NCBI GenBank assembly: GCA_030609975.1
Contig: JAUWSR010000077.1
Coordinates: forward strand, 1 to 12,570
Direction of reading: 5' to 3'
Length of the DNA: 12,570 bases
DNA from: Acidobacteriota bacterium
GTDB lineage: Bacteria; Acidobacteriota; Aminicenantia; Aminicenantales; Aminicenantaceae
Both the position numbers and the translations under genes were made by a program. The notes under the pieces were generated by a model. It had not been told where the DNA came from, did not search any database, and saw only the letters and a program-made list of their open reading frames with translations. Shown here piece after piece: positions 6,519-12,570 of the stretch; position 1 is the first letter of the stretch, and every line of letters starts with the position of its first letter.

Positions 6519-7250
6519 ATGCTCAGACAGTTTAAGGCGGACCTGCATGTCCACACGTGCCTTTCTCCCTGCACCGATCTGGATATGTCTCCCAAGCGCA
6601 TACTGGCAGCGGCAGTCAAGAAAAAAATTGATATCCTGGGTATCTGTGATCATAATTCCTCTGAAAACTCTCTGGCCATCATGAACGCGGCCAAGGGGAT
6701 GGATATCCGCGTGATCCCCGGCATGGAAGTTACGTCTCAGGAAGAAGTTCACGTCATAGCCCTGTTTGGTGATGTAGCAAACGCCCTGAAACTCCAGGAA
6801 CATGTCTACAGCCGGCTGCCGGGAGAAAACGACGAGGAAGCCTTTGGCATGCAGGTTATCGTGAATGAAAAAGAGGAAGTGCTGGGTTTTAACGAGAAGT
6901 TGTTAGTCGGAGCCACGACCATTCCTCTGGATGACATCCTGAGGCTGATCCATGGTTTCGACGGAGTGAGCATCGCATCCCATATAGACAGAGAAGCCTT
7001 CAGCATCTTGGGGCAGTTGGGATTCATTCCAGAGAACCTGGAGCTGGACGCCCTGGAGATCTCACCCCGCATATCCTTTGCAGAAGCCGAGAAGAAATAT
7101 TCAACTCAGTATCCGATCACCTGCTCCTCCGATGCCCACTATCCCGATGACATCGGCAAGGGTTTTACCTGTTTCCTGCTGAAAGAAGGGACCGTGGCCG
7201 AGATTAGGAAAGCCTTGAGGGATGAAGACGGAAGAAAAGTGATTCACTGA
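6519..7250 (+). CDS. PHP-domain metal-dependent phosphoesterase-like protein
   Basis: This 243-residue protein is a PHP-family protein, related to histidinol phosphatase and to the polymerase-associated phosphoesterases. The metal ligands are clear: ADLHVHTCLSPC (H10, H12), GICDHNS (D44, H45), GMEVTSQEEVH (E70, H78), IASHIDR (H155) and CSSDAHYPDDIG (D205, H207). This is a complete trinuclear-metal set, so an active hydrolase is likely; the substrate cannot be read from sequence, but a phosphate ester or phosphoprotein is the family expectation. The start is the first possible ATG after an in-frame TAG, with no good ribosome site, so it may depend on coupling to the DRTGG gene 31 nt upstream. 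In this setting it could reverse a phosphorylation made by one of the HATPases (inference only). Confidence 0.87.
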   Translation: MLRQFKADLHVHTCLSPCTDLDMSPKRILAAAVKKKIDILGICDHNSSENSLAIMNAAKGMDIRVIPGMEVTSQEEVHVIALFGDVANALKLQEHVYSRLPGENDEEAFGMQVIVNEKEEVLGFNEKLLVGATTIPLDDILRLIHGFDGVSIASHIDREAFSILGQLGFIPENLELDALEISPRISFAEAEKKYSTQYPITCSSDAHYPDDIGKGFTCFLLKEGTVAEIRKALRDEDGRKVIH

Positions 7251-7257
7251 CGTATCG

Positions 7258-7788
7258 ATGGAAGATCTTTCTCTACACATCCTGGATATTGCAGAAAATT
7301 CTGTGGCGGCCCAAGCGGATACGATTGAAATCATCATCACGGAAGCGAGAGGCGAGAATCTGCTGTCCCTCGAGGTCAACGACAACGGTGTCGGCATGGA
7401 CGAGGAGACAGTAGAAAATGCCCTCGATCCCTTCTACACGTCCAAGTCGGTCCGCCGTTTTGGTTTTGGATTATCTCTTCTATCCGAGGCCGCCAAAGCG
7501 GCCAATGGTCATTTGTCGATAGAGTCTAAAAAGGGGGAGGGGACCAGGGTCAGGGCTGATTTCCAGTTCGACCATATCGACCGGCAGCCCTTGGGTGATA
7601 TGGGGCAGACCTTCATCACCCTGGTGATTGGAAACCCTGAGGTTGACTTCGTCTACATTCAGAAAGAGAATGACCAAAAGTTCATCATCGACACGCGGGA
7701 AATAAAATCTCAACTCGATGAGACTCCTATAAACTCTCCCGCCGGGATAAGAATAGTCAGGGAGCGTTTACGGAAGCTGCCAGCATAA
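7258..7788 (+). CDS. Stand-alone HATPase (histidine-kinase-like ATPase domain without sensor or H-box)
   Basis: This 176-residue protein starts directly in a GHKL ATP-binding domain. The N-box is LHILDIAENSV (N14), the G1 box NDNGVGM (D42 to M47), the F-box DPFYTSK and the G2 box RFGFGLSLL, followed by GEGTRVRADF. These resemble the catalytic domain of sensor histidine kinases more than the RsbW-like protein at 4342-4788, so the module holds two different kinase-like ATPases. Residues about 105-176 form an extra C-terminal region (GDMGQTFITLVIGNPEVDF and on to IRIVRERLRKLPA) that I do not recognise. No dimerisation or phospho-accepting histidine helix is present, so it must act on another protein or only bind nucleotide. 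It begins 7 nt after the PHP stop. A possible break in the operon follows. Confidence 0.83.
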   Translation: MEDLSLHILDIAENSVAAQADTIEIIITEARGENLLSLEVNDNGVGMDEETVENALDPFYTSKSVRRFGFGLSLLSEAAKAANGHLSIESKKGEGTRVRADFQFDHIDRQPLGDMGQTFITLVIGNPEVDFVYIQKENDQKFIIDTREIKSQLDETPINSPAGIRIVRERLRKLPA

Positions 7789-7880
7789 TCAGCGAGACTG
7801 AAACAACAGAACGGGATCGATTTCTGCCCTTGATCCGATTTCCTGCCTCGAGCAGCCCATCGTTGGGTAGCAAAATTGTC

Positions 7881-7908
7881 TTTACTGAAGGATGGATATT
7901 CATATAAT
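7881..7908 (+). promoter_or_regulatory. Candidate sigma-70 promoter for the histidine kinase / NtrC pair
   Basis: TTTACT (7881-7886, four of six consensus bases) and a perfect TATAAT (7903-7908) are 16 bp apart. Transcription would start near 7915, just before the AAGGAG at 7917-7922 that serves a TTG start at 7931. The 142-nt gap after the preceding HATPase gene is consistent with a separate promoter. Confidence 0.35.
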
Positions 7909-7930
7909 AGATTCAGAAGGAGAAAGCGTC

Positions 7931-9435
7931 TTGGCAAAAGATCAAGGGGTCACGCAAGAATTCTTGGATAATATCCTGGAAAGCATGGAGGGGGGAGTCC
8001 TGACGGCCAATAAGATGGCAGGATCACATCGTTCAATCGATCCGCTGAGGAGATTACGGGCTATAAAAAGGAGGAGGTGCTCCACCAGAACTGCTGCGAT
8101 ATCCTCAAGAGCGATCTCTGCGAGGATGCTTGTCCCTTGGAAAAGGCCCTGGAAACCGGAAAGCCTGTTTTCAGCTACGAGATTGTGATCTCCAATAAGG
8201 CGGGGGACAAGGTGCCCGTAAACATCACCACTTCGCCCTTACGGACCAGCGATAATCAGATCATCGGCATCGTGGAAAATTTCCGGGACCTGACCAAGCA
8301 CAAGGGATTGTGGGGGAGGCTGCGCGAGGAGAGGAACAAGGCACAGCAGTACCTCAACATCGCGGGGGTCATCATCGTAGCCATCAATGAAGAAGGAACC
8401 GTCTCGCTTATCAATAAGAAGGGGTGTGGTGTCCTGGGTTACAGAGAGGAGGAGATCATCGGCAAGAACTGGTTCGATCTCTGCGTTCCGGAGGATGTCA
8501 GGGAAGAAAGGAAAGACACATTTAAGAGGGTGATGGCCGACAAAGAGCAGGAAGTTGAGGATTATGAAAACATAATCTTAACCAAATTGGGCGAGGAGCG
8601 GATTGTCGCATGGCACAATGCCACACTGAGGGATGGATCCGGGCGAATCGTCGCTACCCTGAGTTCAGGCGAAGACGTCACGATACGCAAGCAGACCGAG
8701 GAGGAGCTGATTAGGTCAGAGAAGCTCTCTTCTCTGGGCCAGTTGGCCGCCAGCGTTGTCCATGAGGTGAATAATCCCCTGGCAGGGATCATGATCTATG
8801 TGAAACTCCTTCTCAAGAAATATCGTAATGGAAGCATTCAGATGGATTCCACGGAAGATCAGCTGTTAAAGATGGATCGAGAGCTGGACAGAACGACTCG
8901 CATTATCAGGAATCTTCTCGATTTCGCACGTCAATCCGAGCCCAGTATGAAACCCATCGAGATCAACAAAGTTATCGAGGCGGCGCTGCTCTTGGTTGAG
9001 AACCAGATTAACCTTGAAAATATCGGGCTTGAGAAAAATTTGGATCCACAGCTCCCTGTCGTTCAGGCGGATTTCGATAAGATCCAGCAGGTCCTGATCA
9101 ACATCATCTTGAATGCCATCCAGGCCATGCCCGAAGGCGGAGACTTGACAATCACCACTTCGGTGGCCAAGCATATCCGCATCAATCACAGTTACAAGGA
9201 CACCTTGAGAATCGATATCAAAGACACAGGGATCGGCATCCCCAAGGAGAATCTGAGCAGGCTTTTCACTCCATTCTTCACCACCAAGGAAAAGGGGAAG
9301 GGCGTCGGGCTGGGCCTTTCCGTCGTTCATGGGATTATCGGGAAGCACAAAGGAAAGATAGATGTAGAAAGCGTGCCGGATCGAGGCACAACGTTCTCGA
9401 TATATCTGGAGGTCATGGATGAGCAAAAGGACTAA
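7931..9435 (+). CDS. Cytoplasmic PAS-PAS sensor histidine kinase (NtrB/AtoS type), apparent -1 nt frameshift near 8014
   Basis: The gene reads MAKDQGVTQEFLDNILES from TTG at 7931 (AAGGAG 8 nt upstream; an ATG at 7892 is the alternative) and leaves frame inside the first PAS domain. Adding one G at 8014/8015 joins it to NKDGRITSFNRSAEEITGYK and gives a complete kinase of about 501 residues. PAS1 contains the cysteine motif HQNCCDILKSDLCEDACPL (C55, C56, C64, C68 in the restored protein); PAS2 follows (about 140-245). The H-box is AASVVHEVNNPLAG (His about 278), the N-box LINIILNAIQAM, G1 DTGIGI, the F-box FTPFFTTK and G2 GVGLGLSVVHGI. No membrane helix is visible. The NtrC-type partner overlaps its last 17 bp. 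If the deletion is real, only a product from an internal start such as GTG 8077 could keep PAS2 and the kinase core. Sequencing error is equally possible. Confidence 0.85.
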
Positions 9436-10771
9436 GGTCCTCGTTGTCGACGATGAAGACATAGTCCGGGAATCGCTTCGAGACTGGCTCGAAGGCGTGG
9501 GTTATGATGTTGATACCGCTGAATCGGGTGAGGAGGCGCTCCGCATCATCAAGAAGAAAAAGATCAAGATCATGATTGCCGATCTCGTTATGCCCGGCAT
9601 AAACGGCATTGAGCTGATGAATGAGGCCAAGAAAATAGTCCCCTCCATCGCCGCTGTAATCATCACAGCGCATGCCACGGTTCAAACTGCCATCACCGCC
9701 ATAAGAGAGGGGGCGCATGATTACATCGAAAAGCCGTTCTGTCCGGAAAAGGTGGAACTCATCTTAGAAAAATTGGTGGAGCATCAGGAGCTGATCGAGG
9801 AGAACATCTCGCTGCGCCGGCAGATCGAAGACAGGTTTCTTTTCCGGGGGATCATCGCGAAAAGCCCCAAGATGTTACAGCTCATCGAGCTCATCAAAAC
9901 GGTAGCTCCCACGAACGCCACCATTCTGGTCACCGGAGAAACCGGCACCGGCAAGGAAGTGGCGGCCCGCGCCATCCATCACCACAGCCAACGAGCAGCC
10001 AAGCCCTTCATCGCCACAAGCTGTGCGGCTCTTCCGGAGAGCCTTTTGGAGAGTGAGCTCTTCGGCCATGAAAAGGGATCTTTCACCGGTGCCACGGAGC
10101 GGAAGAAGGGAAAATTCGAGGCTGGAGACAAGGGTACCCTGTTCCTTGACGAGATAGGCGAAATAAACGCCAACACACAGGTTCATCTCCTGAGGGCCCT
10201 CGAGGAGAAAAAGGTCACCAGGATTGGGAGCAACGAGGAGATCCCCGTTGATGTCCGTGTTATCACGGCCACCAACAAGGACTTGAGGGCTATGGTAATG
10301 GAGGGACATTTCAGAGAAGATCTGTACTATCGATTAAAAGTTGTGGCGATCAACATCCCCCCGCTCAGAGAGCGAAGGGAGGATATCCTGCCCCTGGCCG
10401 AGCATTTTGTGAAAAAATACGCAGAGGAAAACAAGAAGGACATAAGAAATCTGTCCCCCGAGGTCATTGAGTTCATGCTGAATTATTCCTGGCCAGGCAA
10501 CGTGCGAGAGCTGGCAAACATGATCGAACACGGCGTGATTCTATCCAAAACCAACGCGGTCACCATGGCCGAGCTTCCCTCTGACATTGTTCATCCCGTT
10601 TCCTCGGAAGAGAAGACCATCGAGGTGGTGACACGAAAACACATACTCTCGGTTCTGGAGGAAACCAAGGGCAATGTGACCAAGGCGGCGAACATACTGG
10701 GCATCCAGCGGATGACGCTGTACAACAAGCTGAAAAAGATGAGCCGTGACGTCAATAATTTAGACACCTAG
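9419..10771 (+). CDS. Sigma-54-dependent response regulator, NtrC/AtoC family
   Basis: This 450-residue protein has the three NtrC domains. The receiver (about 5-120) has the acidic pair in LVVDDEDIV, phospho-acceptor D55 in IADLVMPG, T83 and K105 (EKPF). The AAA+ domain (about 143-375) has Walker A GETGTGKE (172-179), the sigma-54-contacting loop GSFTGA (219-224, with Ser in place of the usual Ala), Walker B LFLDE and the ELANMIEH helix. The C-terminus is a Fis-type helix-turn-helix, KGNVTKAANILGIQRMTLYNKL. It should bind an upstream enhancer and activate RNA polymerase-sigma-54 when phosphorylated by the kinase whose 3' end it overlaps (17 bp); GGAGG at 9408-9412 is its ribosome site. A clear sigma-54 promoter about 130 bp after its stop, before a receiver gene, is its obvious local target. 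The stop codon lies in the loop of a large dyad. Confidence 0.95.
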   Translation: MSKRTKVLVVDDEDIVRESLRDWLEGVGYDVDTAESGEEALRIIKKKKIKIMIADLVMPGINGIELMNEAKKIVPSIAAVIITAHATVQTAITAIREGAHDYIEKPFCPEKVELILEKLVEHQELIEENISLRRQIEDRFLFRGIIAKSPKMLQLIELIKTVAPTNATILVTGETGTGKEVAARAIHHHSQRAAKPFIATSCAALPESLLESELFGHEKGSFTGATERKKGKFEAGDKGTLFLDEIGEINANTQVHLLRALEEKKVTRIGSNEEIPVDVRVITATNKDLRAMVMEGHFREDLYYRLKVVAINIPPLRERREDILPLAEHFVKKYAEENKKDIRNLSPEVIEFMLNYSWPGNVRELANMIEHGVILSKTNAVTMAELPSDIVHPVSSEEKTIEVVTRKHILSVLEETKGNVTKAANILGIQRMTLYNKLKKMSRDVNNLDT

Positions 10772-10787
10772 CGTCTAATATATTGAC
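10751..10787. promoter_or_regulatory. 37-bp dyad overlapping the NtrC-type stop codon: candidate enhancer or hairpin
   Basis: GTCAATAATTTAGAC (10751-10765) is mirrored by GTCTAATATATTGAC (10773-10787): 13 of 15 positions pair, around a 7-nt centre ACCTAGC that contains the stop codon TAG. The nearest T-run (10805-10811) begins 17 nt after the stem, which is not terminator geometry. The centre lies about 130 bp upstream of the sigma-54 -24 element, a normal distance for an NtrC-type enhancer. It could therefore be the activator's binding site, or an mRNA 3' hairpin, or both. Confidence 0.5.
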
Positions 10788-10896
10788 ACCTTCTCGCCTT
10801 TTGGTTTTTTTCCGGGGAATTGCCTCTTCGTCATAAGTCTTTTATTTTATTACAGTTAAGAAAATTATAGAGATTGTTTTATCGACCGGAAGGGGT

Positions 10897-10913
10897 TTGG
10901 CATACATTTTGCT
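10897..10913 (+). promoter_or_regulatory. Sigma-54 (-24/-12) promoter
   Basis: TTGGCATACATTTTGCT matches the sigma-54 consensus (TGGCAC-N5-TTGCW) at nearly all key positions: GG at 10899-10900 and GC at 10911-10912 are separated by exactly 10 bp. Transcription would begin near 10923, about 50 nt before the receiver gene with its AGGAGG. The upstream 70 bp are AT-rich, suitable for bending toward an enhancer. The gene just upstream encodes a sigma-54 activator. Confidence 0.82.
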
Positions 10914-10973
10914 ATATAAAGAGTCTCATGTTCCAAGAGGACGATTAATCCAAAGCAAACCCAGGAGGTTAAC

Positions 10974-11756
10974 ATGAAAAAGGAAAGCATGCTGGTTGTC
11001 GAAGACGAAGACATCATGCGGGAGGCGCTGGTCGATTACTTCTCGGACGAGGGCCACAGAGTCGACACGGCGATTGATGGTGATAAGGCTCTGGAAAAAA
11101 TCAATATTCAAGATTACAAGGTGTTGATCATTGATCTCAGATTACCTGGCCGCGATGGGCTCTCGGTGCTGAATGAGGTCCGCGCGAAGAATCCGGACGC
11201 AAAAGTCATAATCATCACAGCGTATCCCTCGGTTGAGACCGAGAAGGAAGCGATCCGCAGAGGCGCCATTGAATACCTGCAGAAGCCCTTTGAGCTCACC
11301 TATCTGGAAACCTTGATCAGGCAGTCCTTCGAGGTTGAGATCGTTCCTACCCCGCCAGTTGAAGAGCCTGTCGTTGAAGAAAAGATTATCGCTCCCTGCA
11401 TCTGGATGCAGGCAGGTATCATCCCGAAACGCCGCTGCACGCTCGGCTATCAATGCCAGAGAGTCTGTAATTTTCATGCGGCCATGATGAAGAAGGAAAA
11501 ATTCAGCGGCGATCCCAGGATCGAGCCTTTCTTGGAGAAGCTCACCTCTCAATCCGGGAGATATCAGTGCCGGTACACAATGAGCGGAGAGATCTCCGCC
11601 CGGTCCTGTTCACAGCTGTACCGCTGCGAGGACTGCGAGCTCCACCAGACGATCCAGGATGATATCGACCAGCAGGTGGCCATGAAGGCAAAGAGCAGGA
11701 AGAAAATGCAGGCTCAAGTTACCCTTAAGCACAAGCCGATCCGAACCGACCACTGA
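10974..11756 (+). CDS. Orphan response regulator: receiver domain plus tandem Cys4 module
   Basis: This 260-residue protein has a complete receiver domain (1-120; VVEDED, phospho-acceptor D54 in IIDLRLPG, T82, K104). A Pro/Glu/Val linker (about 122-140) leads to a cysteine-rich half with no recognisable DNA-binding or enzymatic domain. Its eight cysteines form two repeats of one pattern: C142-x12-C155-x5-C161-x3-C165-x2-H168 and C199-x12-C212-x5-C218-x2-C221-x2-H224. The first starts PCIWMQAG; the PC-W-M-AG wording recalls cysteine-rich segments in other deltaproteobacterial regulators, but I cannot name a family. Zinc or iron-sulfur binding, or a thiol redox switch, is inferred. The tail is basic (KAKSRKKMQ). 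It is expressed from a sigma-54 promoter beside a sigma-54 activator, with a strong AGGAGG 5 nt before ATG. It could be an output adaptor binding another protein rather than DNA. Confidence 0.85.
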   Translation: MKKESMLVVEDEDIMREALVDYFSDEGHRVDTAIDGDKALEKINIQDYKVLIIDLRLPGRDGLSVLNEVRAKNPDAKVIIITAYPSVETEKEAIRRGAIEYLQKPFELTYLETLIRQSFEVEIVPTPPVEEPVVEEKIIAPCIWMQAGIIPKRRCTLGYQCQRVCNFHAAMMKKEKFSGDPRIEPFLEKLTSQSGRYQCRYTMSGEISARSCSQLYRCEDCELHQTIQDDIDQQVAMKAKSRKKMQAQVTLKHKPIRTDH

Positions 11757-11773
11757 TTCGGATACGGAAGTAC

Positions 11774-11788
11774 AGGCCTATCAGGCCT
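11774..11788. repeat. Short hairpin AGGCCT-ATC-AGGCCT between convergent genes
   Basis: Two copies of the self-complementary AGGCCT (11774-11779 and 11783-11788) flank ATC, giving a 6-bp GC-rich stem that overlaps the stop of the minus-strand gene and lies 17 nt beyond the plus-strand stop. It could mark transcript ends in both directions, but no T-run follows on either strand. Confidence 0.35.
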
Positions 11789-12443
11789 CGAAGGCTGATG
11801 ATTCCTGGAATTGGCTGATCATTAATTCTTCGTCCCAGGATGGGACCAGGCGATGCTCAGAAGAGTAGCGCTTCCATTCATCGTATGTAACGAGTGGTTT
11901 GGTCTTTTCGATTAGATTGACGGTTGTGTTCAGCACTCCCGGGAGTTTGTTTACAACATTGGTTATGTACCTGCCCAATCTCTCCTCTTCTTCAGCGAGC
12001 AAAGAGAACTGGATGCTGTCCCCGAAGAGGTGAAAAGTATACGCAATGTATGCCATTCGCAGATCTTCCGGTAGGGCCGCAGCTGCGATATTTTGATAGA
12101 TGTGTGTATAATTCCGCGCAAGTACTTTTAGGGTGATGGTGAATCTTTTCATATCTTTTGTATCTTTGGGAAGGGGATAAAACACAGGCTTTATCAAGTG
12201 TATCACCCAAATATCTTCTATCTGTTCAATTTTGATCAAATGCTTAGCGATAAATTCTCCCAGAATGTCGGTGTCTACGGTATGGACAAAAAGGCTTACG
12301 TCTACGTGCCTGGCACGCTTCGACAGGTAAAGCATCTGCCCTTTTCCCTCAAGGCCGCTCTGGAGCTCGTCCTTGTGCTGCAGAATTTCGTCCCATATCT
12401 CTCCCTTATCCGTCAAGGATTTCATCCTGATCAATGTTATCAT
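11781..12443 (-). CDS. Hypothetical protein with two Lrp/AsnC-ligand-domain-like repeats, no helix-turn-helix
   Basis: This 220-residue soluble protein runs against the upstream genes and ends 24 nt from the receiver gene's stop. I do not recognise it firmly. After a helical start (MITLIRMKSLTDKGEIWDEI) there are two similar alpha/beta segments. The first, DVSLFVHTVDTDILGEFIAK then IEDIWVIHLIKPVFYPLPK, and the second, AYIAYTFHLFGDSIQFSLLA then LPGVLNTTVNLIEKTKPLV, each have the strand-helix-'gV...' strand order of the Lrp/AsnC ligand-binding (RAM) fold. No DNA-binding domain is present. Such proteins may bind small ligands or act as partners of regulators. A ribosome site (GGGAG, 5 nt before ATG at 12443) supports the start. 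A candidate promoter lies upstream. Role unknown; its convergent orientation means it need not belong to the hydrogenase system. Confidence 0.75.
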   Translation of the reverse strand: MITLIRMKSLTDKGEIWDEILQHKDELQSGLEGKGQMLYLSKRARHVDVSLFVHTVDTDILGEFIAKHLIKIEQIEDIWVIHLIKPVFYPLPKDTKDMKRFTITLKVLARNYTHIYQNIAAAALPEDLRMAYIAYTFHLFGDSIQFSLLAEEEERLGRYITNVVNKLPGVLNTTVNLIEKTKPLVTYDEWKRYSSEHRLVPSWDEELMISQFQESSAFEA

Positions 12444-12531
12444 TTTACTCCCTCTCTTAAATCCGTATTCCCAGGATTGGGTTCTGAGCCGACAATTCGA
12501 GCCTCTTGCCTGAAAAAAAACTCATAGTCCT

Positions 12532-12559
12532 AATCTAGGCCAATATCCTATCATGTCAA
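12532..12559 (-). promoter_or_regulatory. Candidate sigma-70 promoter for the minus-strand Lrp-like gene
   Basis: On the minus strand a perfect TTGACA (12559-12554) is followed after 16 bp by TAGATT (12537-12532, four of six consensus bases). The start site would be near 12525, about 80 nt before the ATG. A second ATTGAC just upstream gives two tandem ATTGAC copies. Confidence 0.35.
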
Positions 12560-12570
12560 TAGGGTCAATC

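Noticed and set aside
7868..7882. TTGGGTAGCAAAATTGTC as a sigma-54 site before the kinase gene
   Set aside because: GG-N10 spacing is present but is followed by GT, not GC, and the -24 block lacks GGCAC; too weak to call.
10795..10815. Intrinsic terminator at the T-run after the NtrC-type gene
   Set aside because: The T-run begins 17 nt after the large dyad and no compact GC-rich stem precedes it directly.
1..12570. tRNA, rRNA, CRISPR array, insertion sequence or phage attachment site
   Set aside because: No tRNA-like cloverleaf, regular spaced repeats, transposase or integrase reading frame was seen.

Overview
The window looks like chromosome of an anaerobic, H2-metabolising bacterium, most likely a member of the Desulfobacterota (sulfate-reducing or syntrophic 'deltaproteobacterial' type). 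This is inferred from a cytoplasmic group 3 (Mvh-like) [NiFe] hydrogenase beside an [FeFe]-hydrogenase-like sensor module, an NtrC-type activator with a sigma-54 promoter, and soluble PAS histidine kinases with cysteine motifs. Coding DNA is of roughly balanced base composition; the leader before the hydrogenase operon is strikingly AT-rich.

Layout. Positions 1-404 (minus) hold the N-terminus of a membrane sensor, cut by the window edge. Positions 405-943 carry no gene but contain candidate promoters for both directions and an AT-rich leader. Positions 944-3921 (plus) encode the [NiFe] hydrogenase small subunit, large subunit and dedicated maturation endopeptidase, with a perfect 24-bp palindrome between the last two. 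Positions 3977-7788 (plus) form a tightly packed module: DRTGG domain, HATPase, [FeFe]-hydrogenase-like iron-sulfur protein, second DRTGG domain, PHP-domain protein, second HATPase; several of these genes overlap by 4 bp. Positions 7931-10771 encode a PAS-PAS histidine kinase, with an apparent one-base deletion in its first PAS domain, and an overlapping NtrC-family sigma-54 activator. A canonical sigma-54 promoter at 10897-10913 then drives an orphan receiver protein (10974-11756) whose C-terminal half is a tandem Cys4 repeat. A convergent gene on the minus strand (11781-12443) encodes two Lrp/AsnC-ligand-domain-like repeats and no helix-turn-helix.

How it may work together (inference). The [FeFe]-like protein keeps the four cysteines expected to hold an H-cluster but lacks the usual proton-shuttle cysteine and both methionines next to the cluster. 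It is therefore better seen as a sensor of H2 or redox state than as an enzyme. The HATPase, DRTGG and PHP proteins could relay its state, and the PAS kinase with its NtrC partner would turn this into sigma-54-dependent transcription. The only clear sigma-54 target seen here is the Rec-Cys protein. The catalytic [NiFe] hydrogenase directly upstream is the obvious physiological partner. No MvhD, Hdr, NuoE/F or HydB/C-type redox partner is present in the window.
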